Positions 38,364-47,608 of a stretch of 64,000 nt of DNA are shown piece by piece. The translations under genes and the position numbers were made by a program. The DNA lies in contig JABLUY010000132.1 of assembly GCA_013306675.1 (NCBI GenBank), positions 1-64,000 of the forward strand. Direction: 5' to 3'. The notes under the pieces were generated by a model. That model was given only the letters and a program-made list of their open reading frames with translations. It searched no databases and was not told the origin of the DNA. This DNA comes from Thraustochytrium sp. TN22 (taxonomy: Eukaryota > Sar > Bigyra > Thraustochytrida > Thraustochytriidae). Every line of letters starts with the position of its first letter. Positions within the stretch are counted from its first letter, which is position 1.

Positions 38364-39902
38364 ATGGGCGGCGGGGAGAAGGAGGACGCGGCGCGCGGCA
38401 AGGAGGCGGCAAGGAGGCGCTGCGAGGTGAGCGTGGACGACGTGCGCAGGTGCCTGCAAGACAGGGGCGTGAGGAGGGAGCTGAGGAGCTGGAGGTGGCT
38501 GGTCATCTACGCGCTGGTGACCGCGTATGCGGCGGTCTTTGTGACGATGGAGCCGCCCACGCGCGTCTGGGAGCGGCTCTTCATGCCGGTCGGCGTCGCG
38601 TTGCAGACAGATCCGAGCCAGCGCGTTCAGGAGCTGCTCGTGGCTGACCGCGGAGTGCTCGCAGAGGAAGAGCAGGAGGAGGAAGAGGCGGCGGAGGCGG
38701 CGACGGCGAAGGTGGCGGAAGAGACGTCCGAGCTCGCGAGCGCGTCACCGGCGTTGCGATTGCCTAACGAGGATGCGATCGCGGCATTGGCTCCGCCCAA
38801 GGAGGAGAAGGAGGAGGAGGAGATGCCCGTAGTGGTCAAGTCGCTCTTCCAGGTGGCGGCCGACGCGCCTTGCCGGCAGCGGAGCGCCAGGGCCGCAGCG
38901 GATGAGCTGCGGCAGCTCACCGCGGAGCTGGACGGCGCATCTATTCCACTCGTGTTGGGCGGAATTGGCGACTCAGGCACGCGCGCTGTGGCGTATCTCG
39001 TGACTCAGCTAGGCGTGTGGATGGGCAAGTTCGGCACGACGGTAAAGAAGGACTCCCGCGACTCGCGTCTCTTCATCAACGGCTTTCGCACGGAGACTTG
39101 CGGCCCGCACGGCGACGTAGTGCAAGATGTAGTGAAGTCCTACGTGTTCTACAGCAGGTCGATCGAGTCTTGCAGCTCTCTCGCGTATGAGCGCGGCTGC
39201 GTGGGCGATGACCTGATCTGGGAGCAGGGCGTGCAGTGGACCGCTGCGCTCTTCCGCGCGCTGCTCGCGCAGACGCGCGAGTACACAGCCAAGAGCGCGT
39301 ACGCCACGATGCACCCGTTTGGACTCTGGGGCTTCAAGCACCCGCGCGTTTCCTTCGTGCTGCCGTACGTGCAGCACGTGCTGCAGAGCAACTTCAAGTA
39401 CGTGCACATCACGCGTGACGGCCGCGACATTGCCGCAGGCGACAACCACTACTTCTTCAACTCCATATGCAGGCGTTACCACACCGAGCACTCGCCGCTG
39501 TGTCACGAATCCTTTGCGAACAGGATCGAGCTCTGGAGCAGGCTCAATCTCGACATTCTCGCATGGGGCCGGGCGCACTTGCGACCGGAGAACTTCCTCA
39601 TCGTGCGCATCGAGGACTTTGTCCTGGGCGACACTGACTGTTTCTGGCGCCTGTCCAACTTCACCGGCACGTCGGAGAAGCGCGCCGCCGACACCATCCC
39701 GCGCAGCGTCCGCCTCTACACGGTCAAGCACAGCCGGTACTTTGGCCTCAAGTACGCGGAGAAGCAGCGTGCTGACTTCACTGCTGCGGTGCAGGCCAAC
39801 CCGATCGTGACGCGCGCCTACCGGGCGCTTGGCTACGGCGCCGACCCGTGGAAGCCCACGGGCCCGTGTACTGCTCTGCCTACCTTTGGTTTTGACGTCT
39901 GA
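38364..39902 (+). CDS. Golgi-type (type II membrane) sulfotransferase
   Basis: A 512-residue single-exon protein. A short basic cytosolic N-terminus is followed by one transmembrane segment (WLVIYALVTAYAAVFV, residues about 45-60), an acidic Glu-rich stem, and a luminal catalytic domain. The PAPS-binding 5' loop is GGIGDSGTRAV near 38958, and the 3' phosphate site is YVHITRDGRDIA near 39400, followed by a DNHYFF segment. Later comes LIVRIEDFVLGDTD, typical of sulfotransferase helices. These enzymes transfer sulfate from PAPS to glycans or proteins in the Golgi. The acceptor is unknown. MGGGEKED at 38364 is chosen because it places the anchor correctly; the frame is open far upstream only in low-complexity DNA. 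Confidence 0.85.
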   Translation: MGGGEKEDAARGKEAARRRCEVSVDDVRRCLQDRGVRRELRSWRWLVIYALVTAYAAVFVTMEPPTRVWERLFMPVGVALQTDPSQRVQELLVADRGVLAEEEQEEEEAAEAATAKVAEETSELASASPALRLPNEDAIAALAPPKEEKEEEEMPVVVKSLFQVAADAPCRQRSARAAADELRQLTAELDGASIPLVLGGIGDSGTRAVAYLVTQLGVWMGKFGTTVKKDSRDSRLFINGFRTETCGPHGDVVQDVVKSYVFYSRSIESCSSLAYERGCVGDDLIWEQGVQWTAALFRALLAQTREYTAKSAYATMHPFGLWGFKHPRVSFVLPYVQHVLQSNFKYVHITRDGRDIAAGDNHYFFNSICRRYHTEHSPLCHESFANRIELWSRLNLDILAWGRAHLRPENFLIVRIEDFVLGDTDCFWRLSNFTGTSEKRAADTIPRSVRLYTVKHSRYFGLKYAEKQRADFTAAVQANPIVTRAYRALGYGADPWKPTGPCTALPTFGFDV

Positions 39903-40056
39903 TCGTGCCGGCGCGCCCCAGTGCCGGACGCGCAGTCTGACGCAACGACGAGAGCGAACATGAATGGAACTTGACCTCCAAGGACCCCCCTCATCTCTAG
40001 ACAAAACGATTCTGGGTTTGTCCAAGGCGGCTTCTCTTCTGGGATTCTGAATCAAG

Positions 40057-40080
40057 CAAAAGGATCCTCGGATCCTTTTG
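40057..40080. repeat. Perfect 11-bp inverted repeat with 2-base loop
   Basis: CAAAAGGATCC at 40057-40067 and GGATCCTTTTG at 40070-40080, separated by TC. It lies about 155 bases after the sulfotransferase stop, so a 3' end-processing or termination role is possible but unproven. Confidence 0.85.
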
Positions 40081-40224
40081 TGGTGGTCTGGTCGCTGGGC
40101 GGCCAGGAACGCCCAAGATCAGGAACAGACACCCCCCCAAAAAGTCAAACATTTCTCTCTTTGGCGACGATAAAGCAGTCGCAGTCGCGGCAGGTAGTTA
40201 AGATCATGGACCTCCCAGATCGAT

Positions 40225-40240
40225 CTCTAGCTAGCTAGAG
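40225..40240. repeat. Palindromic GCTA array
   Basis: CTCTAGCTAGCTAGAG is its own reverse complement. A shorter version, CTCTAGCTAGAG, occurs at 24035-24046. Confidence 0.8.
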
Positions 40241-40581
40241 TAAGTGTCCTGAGAGGTTGACTTGAAAGAGTAGGCGTTGGAGAGCTGCGTGGAGAAGTTG
40301 CGCAGTTCGTCGGCCATGATCGTCCTGCCAAACGCTTGTTCACCGATGGCCATGGCGTCAATCACCGGGTTGTGTTGTGAAAGTAACGGTGTGGCGCACC
40401 GCCAAAGAAGAGCATCGACGCTCGCGTTGCGCCGCCATCACACACGGGCTTGATTTCCCGACGCGAACAGCTCCGTAGCTGTTCAACTGTTGGCGTTGGT
40501 TGACCTCGACGACGTGGGACGCCCGCCGCCCGGCGCCGCGATCAAAGGCGACCGTCCACAGTCTCCGAAAGAACGAGATCC

Positions 40582-41514
40582 ATGACGCCTGAAGAGGCCT
40601 CGCGCGCGCGCCAAGAGGTGGCGGCGCGCGGGCTGACGCTCGTGCGCGCCGGCGTACTTGGGCCGGACGAACTGGCGCGCGTCGTGCGGCTCGTGGGCGG
40701 GGACGCGGCCATGGCGATGGACCTCAAGGGCGGCAAGGCGGCGGCGCGCCTCGGGCCGCGGCGCGAGGGCCAGGTCGAGGGCTACCCGCGCATGCGCAGG
40801 CTGGGCAACGTGGAGGGCGCGCTTTTGTGCGAGACGGGCGCGGAGTGGCACATGGACGGCCTGGAGCGTTGGACGGCGCTGTACTGCGTGCGGGCGCCGA
40901 GACGCGGCGGCGGCGACACGCTCTTCGCATGGCCGCACGACATGCTGGCTCGCATGCGGCCCGACACAAGGGCCTTGGCGAGCACGCTGCAATGCCGGTT
41001 CGGTGACCGCTTCGTCTCGGGCCGCCGGAGCACGTCAGCGGAGGATGCGCGGCACGGCTTCCGCATGAGCCCACTGGGGACGCGCATCGCACGCGCCGCG
41101 CAGTCGCGCTCCGCCCCGCACGAGCCACAGCGCGACTACGTGCTACCGCTGGTACGCCGCGACGCGGAGGGCCGCGTTGTGGGCCTCACGGTGGACATGC
41201 GGCACTTTTTGCACTTTGAGGGCATGGACGTGGACACCTCTCGAGATCTCCTTGAGCGCATCCTGCACGAGGGCCTCGGCCCGACCAAAGTCGGACCTGT
41301 AGACCCGCACACGCTCCTGGCGCGCGCCGACGAGATCGACTTTGACGAGCGCGCCGTGTACCGCCACCGGTGGCGCGCAGGTGACCTCTTGTTGTGGGAC
41401 AACGACCGCGTCATCCATTCGCCCACGTGCACGGCGGCATACACGGGCGAGACTGGCTCACGCGAGATGTTGCAGGTGATCTTTCGCCCGGCGGCCAGCC
41501 GTGCGCGCGCTTGA
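40582..41514 (+). CDS. TauD/TfdA-type Fe(II)/2-oxoglutarate dioxygenase
   Basis: A 310-residue single-exon protein. The metal triad is visible: H90 and D92 in AEWHMDG, and H279 in WDNDRVIHSP. The 2-oxoglutarate-binding arginine is in REMLQVIFRP. The length and the spacing of these residues fit the TauD/TfdA superfamily, which hydroxylates small substrates such as taurine, gamma-butyrobetaine or related acids. Substrate cannot be told from sequence. There is no signal peptide, so it is probably cytosolic. The family is common in bacteria and scattered in protists; no bacterial neighbours remain here. ATG at 40582 begins the coding region. Confidence 0.87.
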   Translation: MTPEEASRARQEVAARGLTLVRAGVLGPDELARVVRLVGGDAAMAMDLKGGKAAARLGPRREGQVEGYPRMRRLGNVEGALLCETGAEWHMDGLERWTALYCVRAPRRGGGDTLFAWPHDMLARMRPDTRALASTLQCRFGDRFVSGRRSTSAEDARHGFRMSPLGTRIARAAQSRSAPHEPQRDYVLPLVRRDAEGRVVGLTVDMRHFLHFEGMDVDTSRDLLERILHEGLGPTKVGPVDPHTLLARADEIDFDERAVYRHRWRAGDLLLWDNDRVIHSPTCTAAYTGETGSREMLQVIFRPAASRARA

Positions 41515-41636
41515 GGCTAGGAAGGAGCCAAGAGCAAGGTGTCTGGCTCCAGTGTAGAAGAGCTACCAGTTGCTCAATTTTGACGCGCGGATGGATGCCG
41601 GCCTTCTTCTTGGCCTTCTTAGCTTGGGCCAGTCAG

Positions 41637-42833
41637 TCAGCCACGGGCGGCGTTGTCGCGCAGACCGGCGGCCGCATCGTTCGCGTAGAAGCGGAACATG
41701 TGAAGGAGTGCGGCGTTGTCAAGGCGCGAGAGGTAGTCCTCCGGGAGCCGGCCGTGCGCGTCAACCGCAGAGGGGTCGGCGCCGCGCGCGAGAAGGTCAA
41801 GCGCGAGCGGGTCGACGTTCTGGGCAAAGCAGGCAACGTGCAGCGGCGTGCGGCCGGTCCAGTCATAGACTGTGACCGGTATCCCGAGTTCGTCGAGCGT
41901 GGACATGAGGTGCATGTAGCAGTCGAAGGCGAGCGAGCCGTTGGCTGCGCACTCGACGACGACGTGTGGTGTGGTCTGCTGTGCATAGGCGGCCTCGTCG
42001 GCGTCGGCGTGCTCGAGTAGGTGGCGCAGCAAGTGGTCCGCGGTGTCTGCGTGACCGTTCTCGAGCGCCTTGAAGATGGCAAGCGCCTGCAGCGTGCAGC
42101 CGCGCTCGCAGAGCAGGCGGCAGAGCTTCTCGGAGCCGGCCCGTGCAGCGAGCAAGAGGATGCCGTGCGAGGCCGTGTCATCGGCGTCCTGACAGCGCGC
42201 GTCGTCCTCGGGCGCGAGCGCCGTGTCGCGCGGCAGCGCCTCGAGACAAAGGAGCGCGGCGCGCTCGTAGGCTTTGCGCAGTGCCGGGGCGGTCGGTTCT
42301 GTCTCGGCGACGAGCGCGAGCTGCTCGGCCGCGAGGCGCAGCGGGCTTGGGCTGGCCTGGAACTGCGGCGCGGCATCGGACTTCTTCACGAGGGCGGCAA
42401 GCGCGTCCGGGTGGCCGGCGAGCGCGGCGGCCTGCGCGAAATTGAGCCTGGCGCGGCCGCAGGTGAAGCACTCGTGCCTCGCGGCGGCCGCCCCGGCCGC
42501 CAGCGCGTCCTCAACGCTCAGCCAGAGGTCGCGCAGGCGGCCCTCGCGCAGAGAGACGTTGACGACGCGGTCCACCAGGCCGACGTGCAGCAGCTCCCAG
42601 ACGCCGCAGCGCAGGCTGCGGAGCTCCAGGCGCGCCTCCTCCAGCACGTCGGCGTCCGCTGCCTTTCGCTCCAGCTCCTGCACGCGCCGCTCCAGCGCCT
42701 GCTCGCTCGGGACGACCACGGCGGGCGCCGCCGCCTTGCGCGTCTTGCCCTTCTTGCTGTTGGTGCCTCCTGAGGTCGCCGTCGCGACCGCCGCGGCGTT
42801 CGCGCCGGCGCCGGCGTCGCCGCCGGCCGCGCT

Positions 42834-42874
<41 letters not shown>

Positions 42875-42887
42875 CTGCGGCGGGCAT
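41637..42887 (-). CDS. Ankyrin-repeat protein with Arg/Gly N-terminus
   Basis: A 416-residue protein. It starts with an RG repeat (from GCGCCC units), then an Ala-rich linker, a short Lys stretch and a coiled-coil-like segment (ALERRVQELERKAADADVLEE). Degenerate ankyrin-like helices follow, of which the clearest is TGRTPLHVACFAQNVDPLALDLLARGADPSAVDAHGRLPEDYL near the C-terminus. Ankyrin repeats bind protein partners; the RG tract may bind RNA. The frame also allows a start at 43004, but that ATG overlaps the start of the opposite gene in a shared CCATGG, so 42887 is preferred. It is divergent from the GIDE gene, 115 bp apart. Confidence 0.75.
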
Positions 42888-43002
42888 GGCGGCGCGAGAG
42901 ATGCCGAGCGCGAGGTTCGGGTTCTGCGCCTCGGGCTGCTCGTTGGCGCGCTCGCTGCACGAGCAGAGCTGCAACGCGCGAGAGGAGGACCCGCGCGCGG
43001 CC

Positions 43003-43866
43003 ATGGCGGAGCACGCGGCGGCGGGCGTGGGCGCCGGCCTGGTGGCCGCGGCCTGGCTGTGCTTCACGGCGCACGTGCGGGCGCGCGAGCGCGTGCGGCG
43101 GCTGCGGCAGGCGCTCGACCATGGCGTGCGGACGAGCGAGCAGCTGGGCGAGGCGGACGTGGGCGAGCTGCGCGTGGTGCAGGGCCCGGCGCACGCGCGC
43201 ACGCGCCTGGAGGGCGTGCCGGAGCTGGTCGGCAAGCTGTCCGGGCGGCCGTGCGTCGCCTTCGTGGTCAGCAAGGTGCGCCTGGCGGACGAGCAGCGCG
43301 GGGAGTCGTCGCGGCGGCGCGCCAAGCAGCGCGGCGGCGAGGAGGAGCAGACCAAGAAGAGTAGCAGCAGCAGCGTGCGCGTCAAGGAGCATCTCGTCGA
43401 GCGCGACGTGGACCAGCTCGAGGTCGTGGAGCTCACGCAGGCGCGCGGGGGCGCGCCGCGCCTTGCGCTCGAGCTGCACGGCGTCTCGCTCACCGACGGC
43501 CGCTCCTTTGTGCGCCTCGAGAACTCCACCGAGGTCTTTTCGGAGCCAGCCTCCAGCTCCAACCCGCGCACTGTCGGCTTTACCAGCCGCGAATTGCTCC
43601 TGCCGCTCGACGCCGAGCTCTGGGCCTACGGTGTCGTGCGGCGCGCGCCCTCCGGCGACGGCTATTACCTGCGCCCGCTCGACGACGGCTCCACCGTCTT
43701 CGTCGGCAACCGCTCGCACCGCCAGAGTCTCGACTTTCTCTCCTTCACCTCTTCCTCCTGGCTCGTCGCCAGTGCATGCTGCGCCGCTGCCGGCATCGCG
43801 CTGCTCACTAGCCACCTCCTCGAGGGCGCCTCCGCCTTGCACGACTGGTACGATGGCTACGTCTGA
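43003..43866 (+). CDS. GIDE-domain membrane protein (MUL1-like, no RING)
   Basis: A 287-residue protein. An N-terminal membrane helix (GLVAAAWLCFTAHV) is followed by a GIDE-like domain: a QLGEADVGELRVVQGPA stretch, CVAFVVSKVRL, a basic Gln/Lys/Ser linker, SFVRLENSTEVFSEP, and ELWAYGVVRR with a later LRPLDDGSTVFVG. A second membrane helix (SSWLVASACCAAAGIALLTSHLL) lies near the end. The layout is that of the mitochondrial E3 ligase MUL1, but the C-terminal RING is missing and no RING-like cysteines follow downstream. RING-less GIDE proteins exist in bacteria and plastids, so a non-ligase role is likely. Confidence 0.8.
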   Translation: MAEHAAAGVGAGLVAAAWLCFTAHVRARERVRRLRQALDHGVRTSEQLGEADVGELRVVQGPAHARTRLEGVPELVGKLSGRPCVAFVVSKVRLADEQRGESSRRRAKQRGGEEEQTKKSSSSSVRVKEHLVERDVDQLEVVELTQARGGAPRLALELHGVSLTDGRSFVRLENSTEVFSEPASSSNPRTVGFTSRELLLPLDAELWAYGVVRRAPSGDGYYLRPLDDGSTVFVGNRSHRQSLDFLSFTSSSWLVASACCAAAGIALLTSHLLEGASALHDWYDGYV

Positions 43867-44346
43867 ATCCTGCCTGAAGCAATGGCGCGCCGTCCTATGT
43901 CACGCATCATCGAGCAGCACCGCCGTCGCAAGAGACAGTCTCGGCTCCAGTGTCCGTCAGACCAGCCGGCTCCAGTGTCAGACGATCTTCTTTCCCCCCT
44001 CCTGTCAACAACAACGAGTCTTGGCTTGCCCTGACCTTGATGAGCCACGCCGGCCAGCACCGCAACTTGCTGCTGCGGCTGCGATCCTCCCGCAGAACCC
44101 GCGTTGCCTTGCCGAAGCCCGCGCGCTCAGGCTGTGGACCCTGGCACCAACTCGTGGTGGTGGTACGGGTGGCACCATCGCCGCCTCACCGAGGACCGAC
44201 CAGCCGCAGCCCGCGGGCCGTCCTGCGGACCTGCGGAGACGCCTCGCCTCGCCTCACAGGCACAGGCCGAGGCAGCACCTCCGGGGACCTCCGTCGCCTC
44301 CTCGTCTTCGTGCATGTCCTCGTCCTCGTGGCCGCCCTCCTCCTTT

Positions 44347-44428
44347 TCCTCCTCCTCCTCCGCCTCCTCCTCCTCCTCCTCCTCCTCCTCCTCCTCCTCC
44401 TCCTCCTCCTTCTCCTCCTCCTCCTCGC
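44347..44428. repeat. (CTC)n trinucleotide repeat
   Basis: A nearly pure CTC/GAG run, about 27 units, with a few TTC or CGC interruptions. It reads as poly-Leu, poly-Ser or poly-Pro on the plus strand depending on frame. Confidence 0.9.
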
Positions 44429-44732
44429 CGGCCTCGCGGTCCCCGCCCTCGTCCCTGGTCGCCGCCAGCGAGCGCGACGGCGCGTACGAGCGCGGCGTGG
44501 GCGCCGGCACGCTCGCCGCGCGCGGGCGCGGCGCGGGCGCAGAGCTGCAAAAGGGCGGCGCGCGAGGGCGGCGCGCGGCGGGCGGCGGCGGCGGGCTGCG
44601 CGGCTGGCGCGGCGCGGCGCGGCGAGGCGAGGCGGGGCGCGGCTGGCGGCGCGGCGGTTGGGGCCAGCGCCGAGTAGTAGCCGGCGGGCTACCCGGCGCA
44701 GAGCGCGAACGGCGGCGGCGGCGGCGCGGCGC

Positions 44733-44769
<37 letters not shown>

Positions 44770-44872
44770 GCGCGCAGCGGCCCGCGGCAGGCGGCGGCGG
44801 CGGCGGCGGCCAGGCCGAGCGAGACGCGCAGGCGGCGGGGAGCCGGGCTCGCAGGAGCGCAGGGCGCGCGGC

Positions 44873-44902
44873 GGCAGGCAGGCAGGCAGGCAGGCAGGCA
44901 GG
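44873..44902. repeat. (GGCA)n tetranucleotide repeat
   Basis: Seven GGCA units, about 140 bases before the TTL-like start. A similar GGCA array directly precedes the DUF3228 start at 57016. Confidence 0.85.
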
Positions 44903-45038
44903 CCCAGCGGCGCGCGCGCTCGCGGCGCGGCGCCGCGAGGCAGTGCATGCGTACGGGAGGACGCAGCGGCAGCTGAAGGCGGCGTCGTCGCCTGCCGCGG
45001 GAGCGGCGGGCGTTGCGGCGCCGGCGGGCAAGGAGAAG

Positions 45039-47195
45039 ATGGGGACGAAGGTCGGCTCCAAGCGGCGCAAGCGCGTCAAGCAGGTGCCGTACAACAAGGA
45101 GGAGGCGCTGCGGAGGCTACGGCTCGTGCTGCTGGCGTGCAAATCCAAGCCGGAGCGCTTCGGCGCGGTGGTCATCTTGCTATTGCTATTGCTCATGGTG
45201 CAGGTGCTGCTGCTGCGCGACCCGCGCGCCGCGGCAGGGCCAGGGTCCCTGAGCGGCGCCGTCCGGGACGAGGCAAGCGGCGCGCTGGCCGGCACGGTGC
45301 GCGACGCGGGCGGCAGCGGTGGCGCGCTGTCGCTGGAGCCCGAGGAGGACCTGCGGAGCCCCCTCCAGCGCATCCGCGAGGACCTGGGCGGCCTGGGGCA
45401 GGCCGTGCCCGGGGAGGCGAAGCGGCTCGTCAAGCGCGGGCTGGAGTCGGCGGACGTGGGGTCCTTGTCCGGCTCCAGCCTCGCGCGGCAGCTCGCCGCG
45501 CTGGAGCTGGCCATGAACGCCGGCTGGAATCAGTCTGAGATCCGCGTGCTTCCGCTCGGCCAGGCCGGCTACGTGAAGCGCGACCTGCCCGTGTACAAGG
45601 CGGCCTTCGCGCGCGAGGACATTACCGTCCTGCCGCGGCCCAAGTCCGGCCTGTACACGTCAGCGCAGCTGCGTGGCGATGAATACGAGGTCATCGTCTG
45701 CCTCTCCTTCAACACGGACCACTGCTTCGACCCGAAGGAGTTCCTCGCCATTGGCAAGACGCGCAAGGTGAATCGCATCCAGGCGCTGCGCGACGTGCTC
45801 TGGAGCAAGCACAAGTTCTGCCGCACCATCTCCAGCGCCACGCATGGCGTGCAGGACGAGGACCTGCTCTCCTTCACCTTTCCTTGCTGGGTGATGCCCA
45901 CGGACTATTCGCAGATGGCGCGCTACGCGCGCGACAATGGCATCAGCCGCTTCATCGCCAAGCCGCGCTCGCTCGGCGCCGGCATGGGCATTTACATCGT
46001 CGACGGCCTGGACAACCTCGAGCGCGAGAAGTCAACCTCTAACGTCATCCAGACCTACATGAACGAGCCACACCTCATCCGCAAGGAGGGCCTCGACGGC
46101 AACATCGCCGACTTCAAGTGGGACATGCGCACCTACGTGCTGTGCACCTCGGTGCACCCACTGCGTGCCTATGTGTACAACCGAGGCCTTGTGCGCATCA
46201 GCACCAAGCCGTACACCAGCGACTGCGACAACAACAAGGAGGCCTGCCTCACCAACACCTCGCTCAACAAAAAGACCGAGGGCGCGCAGCTCAAGGACAT
46301 CACCTGGTCGCTGAAGAAGCTCAGCGAGTACCTCAAGGAGACGCAGTCGGTCGACTTTTATCGCGACGTCTTCCCGCGCATGCAGCGCGCCATCGGCATG
46401 GCCCTGCTCTCCGCCGAGACGGAGTTCCTCAAGCACATGGAGCCCGAGGGCTTTCGCTGCGAGAACTGCTACCAGTTGCTCGGCGTCGACCTGCTCTTCG
46501 ACGCCGCCCTGCAGCCGCGCGTCGTTGAGATCAACGGCGAACCCAGCCTCCGCCTCACTGGCAACGGCAAGACGCACTACGACTTCACCAAGCGCTACAT
46601 GGCGCGCGACCTCGTCGCTCTTGTCTTCAACCGCGAGGCTTCCATGGTGCCGAAGCTCGCCCCGCGCCTCGCCACCTGGGCCAGGGCCGTCGGCGGCACG
46701 CGCGACGCCGCGCGCCTCGGCACCGACCACCTCGAGTACCTGCTCGCCACCTTTCGCGAGCACGCACGCGTCGGTGGCTTCCGTCCCGTCTACCCGCACG
46801 CCGCCAGCGCCGAGGTCTTCGGCCGTTACCCGCGCCACATGCGCGACGCTGAGGTTGCCGCCGGCGCCAAGGCTGGGCCGGACCACCTCCTGGCTCACGC
46901 CGACGGCCGCCGTTTCCGTCTGCATCAGCTCGTCACGCTCTTACAGAGCGAGAAGGCGCTCCAGGAGCTCGGCGCTTCTGGCGGCGGCGCCAGCGGTAGC
47001 GGCGACTTTGCTTCGTCCACCGCTTCCACGCGCTCATCCAAGCGCAAGTCCTCCTCGGCTTCCTCGACAGCTTCCTCCGTCGCGGCTAGCGCCGACGACG
47101 CCCCTGGCGACGAGGATGGCGAGGACGGTGGTGAGGACGATTCGCCTCCTGCCAAGAGCCTGCGTGCCGTGGCCGCCAGCGACGACGACTTTTGA
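45039..47195 (+). CDS. Membrane-anchored tubulin-tyrosine-ligase-like (TTL) protein
   Basis: A 718-residue single-exon protein. A strongly basic N-terminus (KRRKRVKQ) precedes one hydrophobic helix (AVVILLLLLLMVQVLLL, residues about 43-59), then a stem and a TTL-type ATP-grasp domain. Key elements: KHKFCRTISS, FPCWVMPTDYSQM, FIAKPRSLGAGMGIYIVDG, ADFKWDMRTYVLC, YVYNRGLVRISTKPYT, CLTNTSLNKKTE and VVEINGEPSLRLTG. TTL-family enzymes ligate amino acids to tubulin or other proteins in the cytosol. Positive charge before the helix predicts a type II topology with the enzyme in the lumen, which would be unusual for an ATP-using ligase. The last 120 residues are acidic/Ser-rich. Start ATG 45039 gives the anchor. 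Confidence 0.85.
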   Translation: MGTKVGSKRRKRVKQVPYNKEEALRRLRLVLLACKSKPERFGAVVILLLLLLMVQVLLLRDPRAAAGPGSLSGAVRDEASGALAGTVRDAGGSGGALSLEPEEDLRSPLQRIREDLGGLGQAVPGEAKRLVKRGLESADVGSLSGSSLARQLAALELAMNAGWNQSEIRVLPLGQAGYVKRDLPVYKAAFAREDITVLPRPKSGLYTSAQLRGDEYEVIVCLSFNTDHCFDPKEFLAIGKTRKVNRIQALRDVLWSKHKFCRTISSATHGVQDEDLLSFTFPCWVMPTDYSQMARYARDNGISRFIAKPRSLGAGMGIYIVDGLDNLEREKSTSNVIQTYMNEPHLIRKEGLDGNIADFKWDMRTYVLCTSVHPLRAYVYNRGLVRISTKPYTSDCDNNKEACLTNTSLNKKTEGAQLKDITWSLKKLSEYLKETQSVDFYRDVFPRMQRAIGMALLSAETEFLKHMEPEGFRCENCYQLLGVDLLFDAALQPRVVEINGEPSLRLTGNGKTHYDFTKRYMARDLVALVFNREASMVPKLAPRLATWARAVGGTRDAARLGTDHLEYLLATFREHARVGGFRPVYPHAASAEVFGRYPRHMRDAEVAAGAKAGPDHLLAHADGRRFRLHQLVTLLQSEKALQELGASGGGASGSGDFASSTASTRSSKRKSSSASSTASSVAASADDAPGDEDGEDGGEDDSPPAKSLRAVAASDDDF

Positions 47196-47608
47196 TCGCC
47201 ATGAGCGAGCTCGCTCACATCTGATACCCTTTTGCCTCATTAAAGTAGACCTGTGTGATTCATGATGTCCTTTGTGAGAGGCAGCCTGCCTGAGCTCGGC
47301 GTTGACTTTTGAGTTTGCCTTGCCTTGGCCTTTTATCGACCTTTTATCCCTTGGCCTGAGCCTTGTTTGTGTCTTGCCTTGTCTTGCCTTGCACTTGGCA
47401 GGTTTTACCTTGTCTCGCTTGCTTCGCCGCGGTTCGGACGCGTATCCAAAATCAAATACGTCGGACGAGGGCGCGCGGGAGCAAAACGTTAAAGAGCAGG
47501 CGAGCAGGCGAGCAGGCGGGCAGGCGGGCAGGCGAGCGGCATCAAGCGTCGCGCTTCACGCTCCACCGCTAGGCGCCTGGACGGACGTTCGGACGTTCGG
47601 ACGTCAGG
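47196..47608. other. Spacer before the aspartyl aminopeptidase
   Basis: About 410 bp with CCTTGCCTTG-type runs near 47315-47420, a GCAGGCGA repeat at about 47494-47535 and three GACGTTCG units at about 47584-47603 just before the start. Confidence 0.55.

Larger units (their letters stand above)
39903..40581. other. Spacer between sulfotransferase and TauD-like genes
   Basis: About 680 bp, less GC-rich. It holds a perfect BamHI-like hairpin (40057-40080), a palindromic CTCTAGCTAGCTAGAG (40225-40240) and ACCCCCCTC/CCCCCCC tracts. No gene seen. Confidence 0.55.
43867..45038. other. Spacer upstream of the TTL-like gene
   Basis: About 1.2 kb with a (CTC)n tract (44347-44428), (CGG)n near 44735-44775, and a GGCA array (44873-44902). 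Long open frames here are made by these repeats. I see no separate gene. Confidence 0.55.

Noticed and set aside
43950-45038. In-frame N-terminal extension of the TTL-like protein
   Set aside because: It reads through (CTC)n and (CGG)n tracts as poly-Leu and Arg/Ala; the ATG at 45039 gives a sensible anchor.
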